A stretch of DNA of 64,000 bases, taken from assembly GCF_014644295.1 (NCBI RefSeq), contig NZ_BMKK01000013.1, positions 116,205-180,204 on the forward strand, read 5' to 3'. This document shows positions 18,356-27,126 of this stretch, in pieces. Each line of letters begins with the position of its first letter. The stretch's first letter is position 1. Source of the DNA: Emticicia aquatilis. GTDB lineage: Bacteria > Bacteroidota > Bacteroidia > Cytophagales > Spirosomataceae. The notes under the pieces were generated by a model. The model made no database searches and was not told where the DNA came from. It was given only the letters and a program-made list of their open reading frames with translations. The position numbers and the translations under genes were made by a program.

Positions 18356-19066
18356 TTACAAACGAATCCCGAATGAAATGGCATTGCCATTGATAGGGTT
18401 ATTGTCTTTGAAAAGTGGGGTAGCTTCGTAGCGGGCAAAGATGGCAAAACCTTCACGACCTAATTCGGCGGCAAATCCATAATGGAATTTATTGAGGTTA
18501 TATGCACTTTTGAAGTGTTCTTTTGCTCCTGTTTCTTCTTTGGTTTTTACGTAGCTGCCGATTCTCGCACCACCATAAGCACCAACTCCAAGACTCCATT
18601 TACTTTCTTTAAAGCCAAACTGCAACATCATTGGAATATTGAAACTCGACATCACAAATTTCGATTTATCAAGATTTTCTTTTACATCTACAAAACCTGC
18701 ACCGTTGGCGGTATTTACCAAGCGAATGTTCTCTTTCATCATATAATTGTTCCAAGCAAACTCGAAGCCTGTTCCGAGAGCGACATCTACATGATTGCCC
18801 GTAATGAGGCGGTGGTTTTTCTTCCAGTTTAAGGCTACGTATCTCGAACGCACATTATCAAGCTCAGGCAAGTTTTTTGTTTCGTAGGTGTTTAGACCAA
18901 CGTACAATCCAAAGTCTTTGCGAGAAAACATGTTGTGTTTCTTTGGTGAATAATGCGATGATTGTTTGTATTCTCTCGAATCGTTTTCATCGTCTTGGGC
19001 AAATGCACCCGAATTTACAGTGATAGCTATGGCTAAAGCAGCGATTGTTTTTACAAGCGTTTTCAT
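18356..19066 (-). CDS. Outer-membrane beta-barrel-like protein
   Basis: Start chosen at 19066 (MKTLVKTIAALAIAITVNSG), nine codons inside the longest frame, because it begins a normal signal peptide cleaved near AFAQ. The 236-residue product has alternating strands (LYVGLNTY, FEFAWNNYM, MMLQFGFKESKWSLGVGAYGG, HYGFAAELGREGFAIFARYE) and ends in GNAISFGIRL, a typical outer-membrane barrel C-terminus. It resembles PorT/porin-like Bacteroidota proteins of unknown cargo. Convergent with the preceding gene. Confidence 0.65.
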   Translation of the reverse strand: MKTLVKTIAALAIAITVNSGAFAQDDENDSREYKQSSHYSPKKHNMFSRKDFGLYVGLNTYETKNLPELDNVRSRYVALNWKKNHRLITGNHVDVALGTGFEFAWNNYMMKENIRLVNTANGAGFVDVKENLDKSKFVMSSFNIPMMLQFGFKESKWSLGVGAYGGARIGSYVKTKEETGAKEHFKSAYNLNKFHYGFAAELGREGFAIFARYEATPLFKDNNPINGNAISFGIRL

Positions 19067-19256
19067 AATTTTAGTTTTTGCGGCAACCCGCATTCAGAAT
19101 GTGAATGATTATTTTGTGTCGGATGGCGATAGAAATATTTGTCTATTTTCTCTCGCTCATCGAGCTATGTTTGAAAAACTGCTGCAGTAGTTTTTGAAAA
19201 TTTGCTTTTCGTAATGAAGATGCAGAAAATAGGAGAGAGGGTTGCAGAGAAAAATA

Positions 19257-19312
19257 AAAAATCTGATAATCAAGCTAAGAATAATTTTTAAATACTTGAT
19301 TATCAGATTTTT
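19257..19312 (-). terminator. Terminator of murB
   Basis: An 18-bp perfect stem (19257-19274 with 19295-19312) and 20-nt loop; on the minus strand it starts 23 nt after the murB stop codon and is followed by a T-rich run. Confidence 0.8.
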
Positions 19313-19335
19313 ATAAACGAAAAATATTTTTAATT

Positions 19336-20352
19336 TCAGATAAAATTAACTTCAGCCGAAAGCTGAATACCAAATTTTTCTTTGACTGATGCCTGTATTT
19401 TTTGTGATAAATCTTTGATTTCTTCGCCTTTGCCGCCACCGTAATTGACCAACACCAAAGCCTGTTTGGCGTGTACGCCCACATTGCCAAAGCGTTGACC
19501 TTTCCAACCTGCTTGCTCAATCAGCCAACCCGCAGGAACTTTCGTGGTAGTTTCGTTGACGGGGTAAGATGGAATCGTTGGGAATTGTGCTTTTAAAGCC
19601 TCAAATTGCGTATTCGGAATCTCAGGGTTTTTGAAAAAACTTCCTGCATTGCCAATTTCGGCTGGGTTTGGTAGTTTACTTTGGCGAATATGAATCACGG
19701 CATCGCTGATGGCTTTGATGCTCATTTCGGTTACTCCCATTTCGGCCAAAGTATCTTTTATGGCTCCGTATTCTACGTGGAAAGTTGGTTTTTTATTCAG
19801 TTTAAAAGTTACGTTCAAAATAATATATTTACCTTTTGCCTCATGTTTGAAAATACTTTCTCGATAGCCGAAATTACAAGTGGCTTTATCGAAAGTTCTG
19901 ATTTCACCAGTTTCTATTTCCAAAGCTTCTAATTCCTCAAAGACTTCTTTTATTTCTACCCCATAAGCACCAATATTTTGCATAGGAGCAGCACCGACCG
20001 TGCCTGGAATCAGCGATAAGTTTTCCATTCCTGCATAATTTTGGTTGACGCAGTGCATCACCAAATCGTGCCAAACAACGCCCGCTCCTGCTTTTATCCA
20101 AATATTATCTTCATTTTCTTTGACAACTTCAAAGCCTTTGATGGCTATTTTTATAACCAAACCTTCAAAATCTTTCGTGAGCAACATATTGCTTCCTCCG
20201 CCCAAAATCAAACGCTCAGTTGATTGATAATCAGGGTTTTGTAAGATTTCTTTTAGTTGCTCAATACTCGACACTTCAACAAAATATTTTGCTGTTGCTT
20301 CGATTCCGAAAGTATTATATGGCTTGAGTTGTACGTCTTTTTGAACTATCAT
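19336..20352 (-). CDS. murB: UDP-N-acetylenolpyruvoylglucosamine reductase MurB
   Basis: A 338-residue flavoenzyme of type I MurB length. Visible are the N-terminal NTFGIEATA, the FAD-binding LILGGGSNMLLTKDF, the GYRESIFK strand, the catalytic serine region NAGSFFKNP and the C-terminal glutamate in LSAEVNFI. It reduces UDP-GlcNAc-enolpyruvate to UDP-MurNAc with NADPH in the cytoplasm. It is isolated from other mur genes here. A heptamer tandem repeat lies about 90 nt upstream. Confidence 0.96.
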   Translation of the reverse strand: MIVQKDVQLKPYNTFGIEATAKYFVEVSSIEQLKEILQNPDYQSTERLILGGGSNMLLTKDFEGLVIKIAIKGFEVVKENEDNIWIKAGAGVVWHDLVMHCVNQNYAGMENLSLIPGTVGAAPMQNIGAYGVEIKEVFEELEALEIETGEIRTFDKATCNFGYRESIFKHEAKGKYIILNVTFKLNKKPTFHVEYGAIKDTLAEMGVTEMSIKAISDAVIHIRQSKLPNPAEIGNAGSFFKNPEIPNTQFEALKAQFPTIPSYPVNETTTKVPAGWLIEQAGWKGQRFGNVGVHAKQALVLVNYGGGKGEEIKDLSQKIQASVKEKFGIQLSAEVNFI

Positions 20353-20441
20353 TAGGCAATAAGAAAGAAAGAGGTTTGTTAGAAAAACTCGTCAAAGTTA
20401 GCGATTTTTGTAAAATCTTGACGAGATAAGTACTAATGTAC

Positions 20442-20472
20442 AATTAAGAATTAAGAATTAAGAATTAAGAAT
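20442..20472. repeat. Tandem heptamer repeat, about 4.4 units
   Basis: The unit aattaag is repeated four times plus aat, between the divergent murB and the lipoprotein gene. Such tracts can vary in copy number; whether it affects either promoter is unknown. Confidence 0.85.
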
Positions 20473-20560
20473 GCTGATTATCAGTAAATTACGAAGTCGT
20501 AATTTGGCAAATAATTGAGTATTAGTACCAAAATGCAAAACAACAAAATCAATACCAACT

Positions 20561-21523
20561 GTGAAACATAACTTTATAAAGATATTCCTGTTTTTAAGCA
20601 TTTGCCTCATGCTGGCGTGCGGGCGAACGATTATTGAAGATACTGTTCCATCTTTTACGCCACCTGCTTTTACCTCAATAGATATTTTGCCCAATAATCG
20701 AGTAAAAATAAATTGGTATTTCGATGCTTATCAAGAGCCACTCGTAAAGGGTTTTCGTATCGAACGCTCTGAAAATAACGGAAGTTTTCAATTACTTTCT
20801 GATGATATTACACCCAACCAACGCTCAATTGAGTTAGCTGAGCCTTTTCGTGGCGGAAAAGTATCATTTCGTTTATTAAGCAAAACTATCAAAGATACGG
20901 TTGCTTCAACGGTTGTGAGTTATTTTGCACCTACTGTGCCGACAAATGCTTTTTGTTCGGCGGTTTCTGCTACTTTATTGCAAGGTGTCGATAAACCAAA
21001 TGTCTATTTATCTTGGCAGTTAGAGGGGAATTCGGCCAATTATGCAGGAAATTATATTATTCAACGTTCGGTCAGTAAAGCCGCTTTTCAGACGATTGGT
21101 ACAACTCGAAATCCATTTTTCTTAGACACAAATACTGAAGTTGGTGTCAATTATAGCTACGTTGTGCGACTGGCGACCAATAATTGTGCATCTAACGAAG
21201 TACCAATTACAGTAACTACGCAATCGGTGGGGCTTTGCCCACAAAATTTTAAACTGAGTTTTCTTGCTGGAAAAGATAAAAAATCGGTGTTATTGAACTG
21301 GGATGCTCAGTTGGCTGATTTTGCAAAGTTTTATGTTTTCAGAAAAGCATCTGAGTCGGGAGTTTTTGAGAATTTAACTCCTACGGGAATCCGAACAACG
21401 GTCTTTGAAGATAAAACCGAATTGAAAGCCAAAACGAGTTATTTTTATAAGATTACTTCTCAAATTGAATCACAACCCCCTACAACTTGTGAATCGCCGA
21501 TGCTTGAAATTAAAAATTATTAA
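20561..21523 (+). CDS. Lipoprotein with fibronectin type III-like domains
   Basis: A 320-residue protein with a lipoprotein signal (lipobox LMLAC, Cys20). Three beta-sandwich-like repeats can be seen, each with a VxLxWxx core (VKINWYFDAY, VYLSWQLEGN, VLLNWDAQLA) and a YxxxR/Y..K strand (GFRIERSE, NYIIQRSVSK, FYVFRKAS), the spacing of fibronectin type III modules. It is probably anchored in the outer membrane as a binding or structural protein. No enzymatic domain is visible. It is divergent from murB and followed by an unusual intergenic region. Confidence 0.75.
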   Translation: MKHNFIKIFLFLSICLMLACGRTIIEDTVPSFTPPAFTSIDILPNNRVKINWYFDAYQEPLVKGFRIERSENNGSFQLLSDDITPNQRSIELAEPFRGGKVSFRLLSKTIKDTVASTVVSYFAPTVPTNAFCSAVSATLLQGVDKPNVYLSWQLEGNSANYAGNYIIQRSVSKAAFQTIGTTRNPFFLDTNTEVGVNYSYVVRLATNNCASNEVPITVTTQSVGLCPQNFKLSFLAGKDKKSVLLNWDAQLADFAKFYVFRKASESGVFENLTPTGIRTTVFEDKTELKAKTSYFYKITSQIESQPPTTCESPMLEIKNY

Positions 21524-21572
21524 TTTTTTTTAAAAATACTTTGCAGTCTTATATTTTTTCTCGAAAATATTC

Positions 21573-21722
21573 TATATTTGCATCACCCTATTCAACCTAA
21601 CTCTTTTTTCGCTTCGGCGATTGTTCAACCCAACCTATTTCAACTGATTTGTAAGATTTTGAAATAAGTTCATCGTTCAAACCCGATAAAAAAGGTAGCA
21701 AATTTAAGTTTGCTACCTTTTT
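21573..21722 (+). ncRNA. Candidate small RNA in an intergenic region
   Basis: The 327-nt gap between two plus-strand genes holds a good -7 element (TATATTTG, 21573-21580), about 105 nt of non-coding sequence with a small hairpin (cgcttcggcg, 21609-21618), then a strong terminator hairpin at 21689-21722. A matching -33 box at the usual 19-nt distance is not found. It may be a short independent transcript, or simply a distal terminator of the preceding lipoprotein gene. I recognise no RNA family. Confidence 0.3.
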
Positions 21723-21726
21723 GTTT
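21689..21726 (+). terminator. Rho-independent terminator
   Basis: A 14-bp perfect stem (21689-21702 with 21709-21722), 6-nt loop and T-run. It lies 165 nt after the lipoprotein gene. Confidence 0.85.
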
Positions 21727-21850
21727 TTCTGCAAAGTTCAGATTATCCTCTGCCTTCAAGGTTCTTCACTTTTTTTAATCTTGCATTATAAATCCAATAC
21801 TTTGGTTTTCTCGTAGATGATGTCAGGTAACAAAATAATCTTATACGACA

Positions 21851-22279
21851 ATGAAAAAATTCTTTCTCAAATTCGCCAAAGTGACGGGAGTGATAGCACT
21901 CACATTTTTCGTCTCGATGTTGGTTTGGGCAAATTGGGAAGAGCCACCGCTTTCTGAAAAACTTGATTTAAAGCCAATACACTTAGCTGTATTTGATTTA
22001 GATAAGCAAGTAGATGCGGCAGATAGCTCTCTCATTTCGCAAAAACTTACTGCCACTAAAGGCGTAACGGCCTGTACGGTAAATCCACAATTCAAAACTG
22101 TAAGCGTGACTTTCTATGACGATGAGGTTTCGGAAGAAGCCCTTCAATCGGTTGTTCAACAAAAAAACTATGTGGCCTCTAAGGTAAATTTTGCCGCAAT
22201 GGAAGGTCCCAAATGCCCAGTCCCGATGGAGTATATTGATTTCTTTACCAATATGAAACGCACCCTTTGTTTAAGATAA
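21851..22279 (+). CDS. Membrane-anchored protein with HMA-like fold
   Basis: A 142-residue protein with an N-terminal hydrophobic anchor or signal (KVTGVIALTFFVSMLVWA). Residues about 45-105 follow the beta-alpha-beta-beta-alpha-beta pattern of heavy-metal-associated domains (KGVTACTVNPQFKTVSVTFY, then EEALQSVV), but the metal-binding CxxC is reduced to a single cysteine. Two more cysteines lie in the C-terminal tail (KCPVP, TLCLR). The loss of CxxC argues against classical copper chaperone function; the role is unknown. It precedes the triple-globin gene by 227 nt. Confidence 0.65.
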   Translation: MKKFFLKFAKVTGVIALTFFVSMLVWANWEEPPLSEKLDLKPIHLAVFDLDKQVDAADSSLISQKLTATKGVTACTVNPQFKTVSVTFYDDEVSEEALQSVVQQKNYVASKVNFAAMEGPKCPVPMEYIDFFTNMKRTLCLR

Positions 22280-22506
22280 ACAAAAAGCATTTTATTAAGG
22301 GCATTCAATATCTTAGGCTGAAATAGTTTCTTTCAAGCAGTTCAGCTTTTTCCCAAGACTTCTTTCTTTTTTCGTTTGTTTTCGCAAATGTGTTTTTTGC
22401 GTTAATGGCTTTTTATTGCCTTTATTTTCAGAAAATCTATTTGCCAAGATTGACAATATAGCTGTGAGTATTTTTTTATTTTTTTAACTATAACCAATTT
22501 TTCATT

Positions 22507-23691
22507 ATGAAAAAAAGTGTTTATTTACTGCTTGCAGGGGCATTGTTTTTCACTGCTTGCAAGAAGACAGAAGAGGAGCCTCCGAAGTCTCTGTATGTGC
22601 GTTTGGGTGGAAATGCTGCCATCTCAGGAGTAATTGACCAATTCATTGCCAACGTTGCCAGCGATACCCGCATCAATATCTTCTTTGCTGATGCAGCCGC
22701 CGACCCAGCACGTTTGAAAAAATTGCGTGATAACTTAGTAAATCAAGTTGGTCAAGCAACTGGTGGCCCTGAAAAGTACACTGGCCTTGACATGAAAACC
22801 GCACACAAAGGCATGAATATTCAAGATGCTGACTTCAACGCTTTGGTTGAAGATTTGTCGAAAGCACTTGATAAGTTTAGCGTTCCGATGACAGAGAAAA
22901 ATGAATTGTTGGGAGCATTGGCAACAATGAAAGCCGACATCGTTGAACCGAGTGCATCGTTATACGCACAATTAGGTGGAAATGCTGCTATTTCGGCAGT
23001 AATCGACCAATTCATTACCAATGTAGCGGGTGATGCTCGTATCAATGCGTTTTTTGCTGATGCAGCCGCCGACCCAGCACGTTTAATGAAGTTACGCAAT
23101 AACCTCATTAATCAAGTTGGAATGGCAACTGGTGGCCCAGAAAAATATACTGGCCTTGACATGAAAGCTGCTCACAAAGGTATGGGCGTAAGCGAAGCAG
23201 ATTTTAATGCTTTGGTTGAAGATTTAGTAAAATCATTGGATAAGTTTAAGGTTTTACCAAAACCAAAAAGCCAATTATTAGGTGCATTGGCAGCTATGAA
23301 AGGCGACATCGTTGAAGGCTCAACTCCTCTTTACGCTCGTTTGGGTATGAATGCAGGAATTACTTTAGTTATTGATGATTTTATTGGTAAAGTAGCGGCA
23401 GATACTCGTATCAATTCATTTTTTGCAGCAGCGGCGGCTGACCCAGCACGTTTAAATAGATTAAAAATGAATCTCGTAAATCAAGTAGGTGCTGCTTCTG
23501 GTGGTACAGAAAAATATACAGGTATGGATATGAAAACTGCCCATAAAGGTATGAAAATCACTGATGCTCACTTCAATGCTTTGGTAGAAGATTTGACAAA
23601 ATCATTGGTTAAATACAATGTGCAGTCAAAAGCAAAAATCGAATTATTGACAGCGTTGGGTGGCATGAGAGCCGACATCGTTGGACAATAA
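22507..23691 (+). CDS. Lipoprotein with three tandem truncated-globin domains
   Basis: A 394-residue protein with a lipoprotein signal (lipobox FTAC, Cys18). Three homologous units (about 29-146, 152-269, 275-392) follow at an exact period of 123 residues. Each has the group I truncated hemoglobin layout: LYxx[30 protein letters not shown] and the proximal histidine in AHKGM (His100, His223, His346). The distal B10 tyrosine of classical group I globins is isoleucine in all three units (QFIANV, QFITNV, DFIGKV). It should display three heme sites on the cell envelope. Single-domain lipoprotein globins of this type occur in Bacteroidota; the role (O2/NO/sulfide binding or heme storage) is open. 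A strong terminator follows. Confidence 0.85.
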   Translation: MKKSVYLLLAGALFFTACKKTEEEPPKSLYVRLGGNAAISGVIDQFIANVASDTRINIFFADAAADPARLKKLRDNLVNQVGQATGGPEKYTGLDMKTAHKGMNIQDADFNALVEDLSKALDKFSVPMTEKNELLGALATMKADIVEPSASLYAQLGGNAAISAVIDQFITNVAGDARINAFFADAAADPARLMKLRNNLINQVGMATGGPEKYTGLDMKAAHKGMGVSEADFNALVEDLVKSLDKFKVLPKPKSQLLGALAAMKGDIVEGSTPLYARLGMNAGITLVIDDFIGKVAADTRINSFFAAAAADPARLNRLKMNLVNQVGAASGGTEKYTGMDMKTAHKGMKITDAHFNALVEDLTKSLVKYNVQSKAKIELLTALGGMRADIVGQ

Positions 23692-23715
23692 TTATTTGGT
23701 TGTAGGACTTCATAA

Positions 23716-23749
23716 CAAAAAAGGCGAAGAATTCTCTTCGCCTTTTTTG
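23716..23749 (+). terminator. Terminator of the triple-globin gene
   Basis: A 15-bp perfect stem (23716-23730 with 23735-23749), 4-nt loop, containing the terminal T-run; it also faces the convergent fabV and can work both ways. Confidence 0.88.
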
Positions 23750-23783
23750 TTATTTTAATGTATCTCTAAAGACTGTTGATTTC

Positions 23784-24974
23784 TCAAACTAATCCTTTAA
23801 TTTCAACAACTTCGTTTACATCTGCTTGATAATCAACACCATCGAAGCCAAAACCAAATAGATTTAAGAAATCTGACTTATAACCGTTCAAATCACCAAT
23901 TGCTGGAAGGGTTTCGGTGGTTGCTTGTTCCCACAATTCAGAAACTTTTGCCTGAATATCTTCAGCCATTTCTAAATCATCGATTCTGATTCTGCCTTTT
24001 TCGTCAGTTGGAACTGCTTCACCAGTATAAAGACGCTCCTTAAACAAGCGAACTATCTGCTCGATACAACCTTCATGAACGCCTTTTTCTTTCATTTTTT
24101 TGTACAATAATGAAATATATAAAGGAATTACAGGAATGGCCGAACTCGCTTGTGTCACCAAAGCTTTATTTACTGATACATAAGCCTTTCCGCCGATGCT
24201 ATCTAATTTATTAGAAATCTTGAAAGCGGTTGCTTCCAAATGGTCTTTTGCACGACCGATTGTTCCTTTGCGGTAAACAGCTTCGGTTAATGACGGCCCG
24301 ATGTACGAATAAGCAATCGTAAGAGCGTTATCAGCTAATGCGTCGGCTTCGGTAAGGGCATCAATCCACATTTCCCAGTCTTCACCACCCATTACGGCTA
24401 CTGTGTTTTCGATGTCCTCGTCAGTGCAAGGAGCAATCGTAATATCGGTAACATTTCCTGTGTGGAAATCGACTGTTTTATTGGTAAAAGCATTGCCGAT
24501 TGGCTTCAAAACCGAACGGTGCAAAACGCCCGTAACTGGATTTGTACGTACTGGCGAGGCCAAACTATATATGACCAAATCAACTTTGCCCAAATCGGCC
24601 TTGATTAATTCGATTGTTTTATTTTTTACTTCCGTAGAAAAGGCATCACCATTGATGCTTTTGGCATATAGACCCGCTTTTTCGGCTTCTTCCTGAAAAG
24701 CAGCACTATTATACCAACCTGGTGAGGCAGTTTTGCCTGGGGCAGGGGCTTTTTCAAAAAAGACACCTATCGTAGCGGCATTTGAGCCGAATGCACTTGT
24801 AATTCTTGAAGCAAGACCAAAACCTGTTGAAGCACCGATAACTAAGACTTTCTTTGCTCCATCAATTGGCCCCTGTGATTTTGTAAACTCAATTTGATTT
24901 AAGATGTTCTTTTCGCAACCTTTTGGATGTGCGGTCAAACATATAAACCCTCGCATTCTTGGTTCTATAATCAT
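23784..24974 (-). CDS. fabV: Trans-2-enoyl-ACP/CoA reductase FabV
   Basis: Start set at 24974 (MIIEPRMRGFICLTAHPKGC), which gives the usual 396-residue FabV; a longer frame reaches 25097 but the extra 41 residues match nothing and would overlap the next gene. The NADH-binding loop is LVIGASTGFGLASRI and the active site has the FabV-specific Tyr-x8-Lys spacing in VYRKGTIGRAK. It reduces enoyl-ACP in the last step of fatty-acid elongation and is intrinsically insensitive to triclosan in other species. It follows the carbamoyltransferase gene by 77 nt on the minus strand. Confidence 0.94.
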   Translation of the reverse strand: MIIEPRMRGFICLTAHPKGCEKNILNQIEFTKSQGPIDGAKKVLVIGASTGFGLASRITSAFGSNAATIGVFFEKAPAPGKTASPGWYNSAAFQEEAEKAGLYAKSINGDAFSTEVKNKTIELIKADLGKVDLVIYSLASPVRTNPVTGVLHRSVLKPIGNAFTNKTVDFHTGNVTDITIAPCTDEDIENTVAVMGGEDWEMWIDALTEADALADNALTIAYSYIGPSLTEAVYRKGTIGRAKDHLEATAFKISNKLDSIGGKAYVSVNKALVTQASSAIPVIPLYISLLYKKMKEKGVHEGCIEQIVRLFKERLYTGEAVPTDEKGRIRIDDLEMAEDIQAKVSELWEQATTETLPAIGDLNGYKSDFLNLFGFGFDGVDYQADVNEVVEIKGLV

Positions 24975-25051
24975 AATTTTATTTTTCTTAGTAAAAACCC
25001 AAAGGTACGAAGTTTTCTTGTATTTCTTACATTTATCTACTTTCGTAACTC

Positions 25052-25996
25052 TTACATTCCTGCCAAAATCGTCTTCAAAACAGCCTGAGCCGACCATTCA
25101 CGGTTAGCGGCTTGAGGAATTACAACAGATTGATTATCAAGTACATAGTCGGTCACTTTGAGGTTTCTACGAACTGGTAAGCAGTGCATAAAAAGGCCAT
25201 TGTTGGTCAAATCCATTTTTTCTTTCGTTATCATCCAAGAAGGGTCTTGCGAAAGCACTTGGCCGTAGTGAGTGTACGATGACCAGTTTTTGCCATATAC
25301 AAAATCAGCACCTTTGAGGGCTTCGTTTTGGTCGTAAATTACTTTGGCATTCCCTACCATTTCGGGAGCTAAATCGTAGCCTTCGGGGTGGGTGATTACA
25401 AATTCGTAGTCTGTTTTATTGACCCATTCAGCAAACGAATTGGCAACGGCCTGTGGCAATGGCTTAAAGTGCGGCAACCAAGTAAGTACTACTTTTGGGC
25501 GAGCAGTTTTCTTGAATTCTTCGATGGTAATCAAATCGGCCAAAGATTGGCAAGGGTGGCGGGTAGCCGACTCTAAATTGACAATTGGCACGCCTGCATA
25601 CTGACGAAACTTTTCCATTACTATCTCTTTATAATCAGCGTCACGGTCTTTCAAACCTGCAAATGCACGTACAGCAATAATATCGCAGTAGCTTCCAATC
25701 ACGGCTGCAGCTTCTTTTACGTGTTCGGCTTTATCGCCGTTCATGATTACGCCATCTTCCATTTCGAGTTGCCAACTATCTTGCCCAACATTCATCATCA
25801 AGACATTCATTCCCAGATTTTCAGCGGCTTTTTGTGTGCTTAGACGTGTACGAAGACTTTGATTGAAAAAAAGTAAACCAATGGTTTTGTTTTTTCCGAG
25901 TGCTTGGTCAGCGAAACGATTTGCTTTTTGTCTGATACCTTCTTGTACTAATTCTTGCACGTTATCAACATCGTGCAAAGAGATAAAATGCTTCAT
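25052..25996 (-). CDS. argF: N-succinyl/acetyl-ornithine carbamoyltransferase
   Basis: A 314-residue transcarbamylase of the Bacteroidetes acylornithine type. The carbamoyl-phosphate motif is SLRTRLST (47-54), followed by the conserved RHPCQSLADL, HFKPLPQAV and HCLPVRRN. These long acylornithine-type insertions separate it from ordinary OTCase. By recalled alignment with the Bacteroides fragilis enzyme, the residue that selects succinyl (Pro90) or, in the Xanthomonas enzyme, acetyl (Glu92) is Ala90 here (GDKA). It catalyses the carbamoylation step of arginine synthesis in the cytoplasm. No other arg gene is near. Confidence 0.92.
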   Translation of the reverse strand: MKHFISLHDVDNVQELVQEGIRQKANRFADQALGKNKTIGLLFFNQSLRTRLSTQKAAENLGMNVLMMNVGQDSWQLEMEDGVIMNGDKAEHVKEAAAVIGSYCDIIAVRAFAGLKDRDADYKEIVMEKFRQYAGVPIVNLESATRHPCQSLADLITIEEFKKTARPKVVLTWLPHFKPLPQAVANSFAEWVNKTDYEFVITHPEGYDLAPEMVGNAKVIYDQNEALKGADFVYGKNWSSYTHYGQVLSQDPSWMITKEKMDLTNNGLFMHCLPVRRNLKVTDYVLDNQSVVIPQAANREWSAQAVLKTILAGM

Positions 25997-26086
25997 TCTT
26001 TCTTTGGATTTCTAAAAATGCACAGCTTTAGGAGTAATATTTACATCTTAACTGGCTGTTAATCAAACAACTGTATAACTATAAAA

Positions 26087-27016
26087 TTATTCGTATAAAA
26101 TCGCTCTACTTACCTTCGCTGGTAGCGGTCCCATTGTTGTGAGTTTCAAAACTGCAATGTTTACACCTGCTTTTGCACACGTTTCTATATCTTTTCCTTC
26201 CAGAAATGCTGTTAAAAAGCCCGACCAGTATGAATCTCCTGCACCAGTGGCATCTACAACCTCAATTTTTCGAGCTGCCATTTCAAACTTTTTGTTGCCA
26301 TTTCCATACGAAATAATGCTGCCTCGTCCTCCCATCGTAAAACACACTACCGATGCTCCCATGCGGTGTAAATCGGCAATGGCTTCTTCTGGTTCGATAA
26401 CTCGGCCGTACAGACGCTCGGCATCGTCTTCACTCATTTTGGCCAATGCTCCGTGTTTGATATATGCCTCAATTATTTGTATGGCTTCTTCTCGGTCAGG
26501 CCAAATCGTTGGGGCATAGTTTAAATCAATACTCAGCTGGCAACCCAGTTGTGCTGCACGTTCAGCAGCCTCAACAATGGTTTTCTGAGCGGGATTTTGA
26601 CTCAAAGCAAAGCATGTTGTATGAAAAATGGCACTTTGGCTCAGTAATTCATCCGAAATATGCTTTGGTCGAATCATGCGGTCGGCGGTTCGATAAGCAA
26701 TAAAATCGGGTGTGCTTTTCGAGCGAGCCACAACCACAATGCTCGACGGCTCTTGTTTATCTACACCAACGTGACTGACATCAACACCAGTTTCTCGAAC
26801 TTTTTCTACTAAATATTTTCCTAAATTATCATCACCTACGCACGAAACAATAGCAGTATGATTGCCCAAACGAGCCATATTGGCTGCTAAATTTGAGGGG
26901 CTTCCGCCCTGAAAGCGTTGGAATCTTTCGGCTGTCGAAATATCCTCCGTAATTTCCATTCCAATAAAGTCAGCCAGCAACTCGCCAACTGCTAAAAGTG
27001 CATATTTTCGTGTCAT
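26087..27016 (-). CDS. PfkB-family sugar kinase
   Basis: A 309-residue ribokinase-fold protein. The N-terminal substrate motif is GGSPSNLAANMARLG, the C-terminal signature DATGAGDSYWSGFLTAF with the catalytic Asp in GAGD. The overall pattern is closest to fructokinase or 5-dehydro-2-deoxygluconokinase types; the sugar cannot be fixed from sequence. It lies downstream of an APC permease on the same strand (110 nt) and close to a divergent DeoR regulator, which suggests a regulated carbohydrate function, though the permease is of amino-acid type. Confidence 0.88.
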   Translation of the reverse strand: MTRKYALLAVGELLADFIGMEITEDISTAERFQRFQGGSPSNLAANMARLGNHTAIVSCVGDDNLGKYLVEKVRETGVDVSHVGVDKQEPSSIVVVARSKSTPDFIAYRTADRMIRPKHISDELLSQSAIFHTTCFALSQNPAQKTIVEAAERAAQLGCQLSIDLNYAPTIWPDREEAIQIIEAYIKHGALAKMSEDDAERLYGRVIEPEEAIADLHRMGASVVCFTMGGRGSIISYGNGNKKFEMAARKIEVVDATGAGDSYWSGFLTAFLEGKDIETCAKAGVNIAVLKLTTMGPLPAKVSRAILYE

Positions 27017-27126
27017 AGGTTAAAGTTTTTACAAATATTAAAGATTTACTAAGGAATTAAAAAAATGCGTTAATTATTTTCTAATTCGTGTCAAAAATCG
27101 GTCATTTTGACTTTAAAACTGTTATT

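Noticed and set aside
22507..23691. Regular repeats as a possible CRISPR or VNTR
   Set aside because: The period is 369 nt, in frame, and encodes three globin domains.
25052..25097. fabV start at 25097 overlapping the carbamoyltransferase gene
   Set aside because: The 41 extra residues have no FabV similarity; MIIEPRMRGFICLTAHP at 24974 is the family N-terminus.
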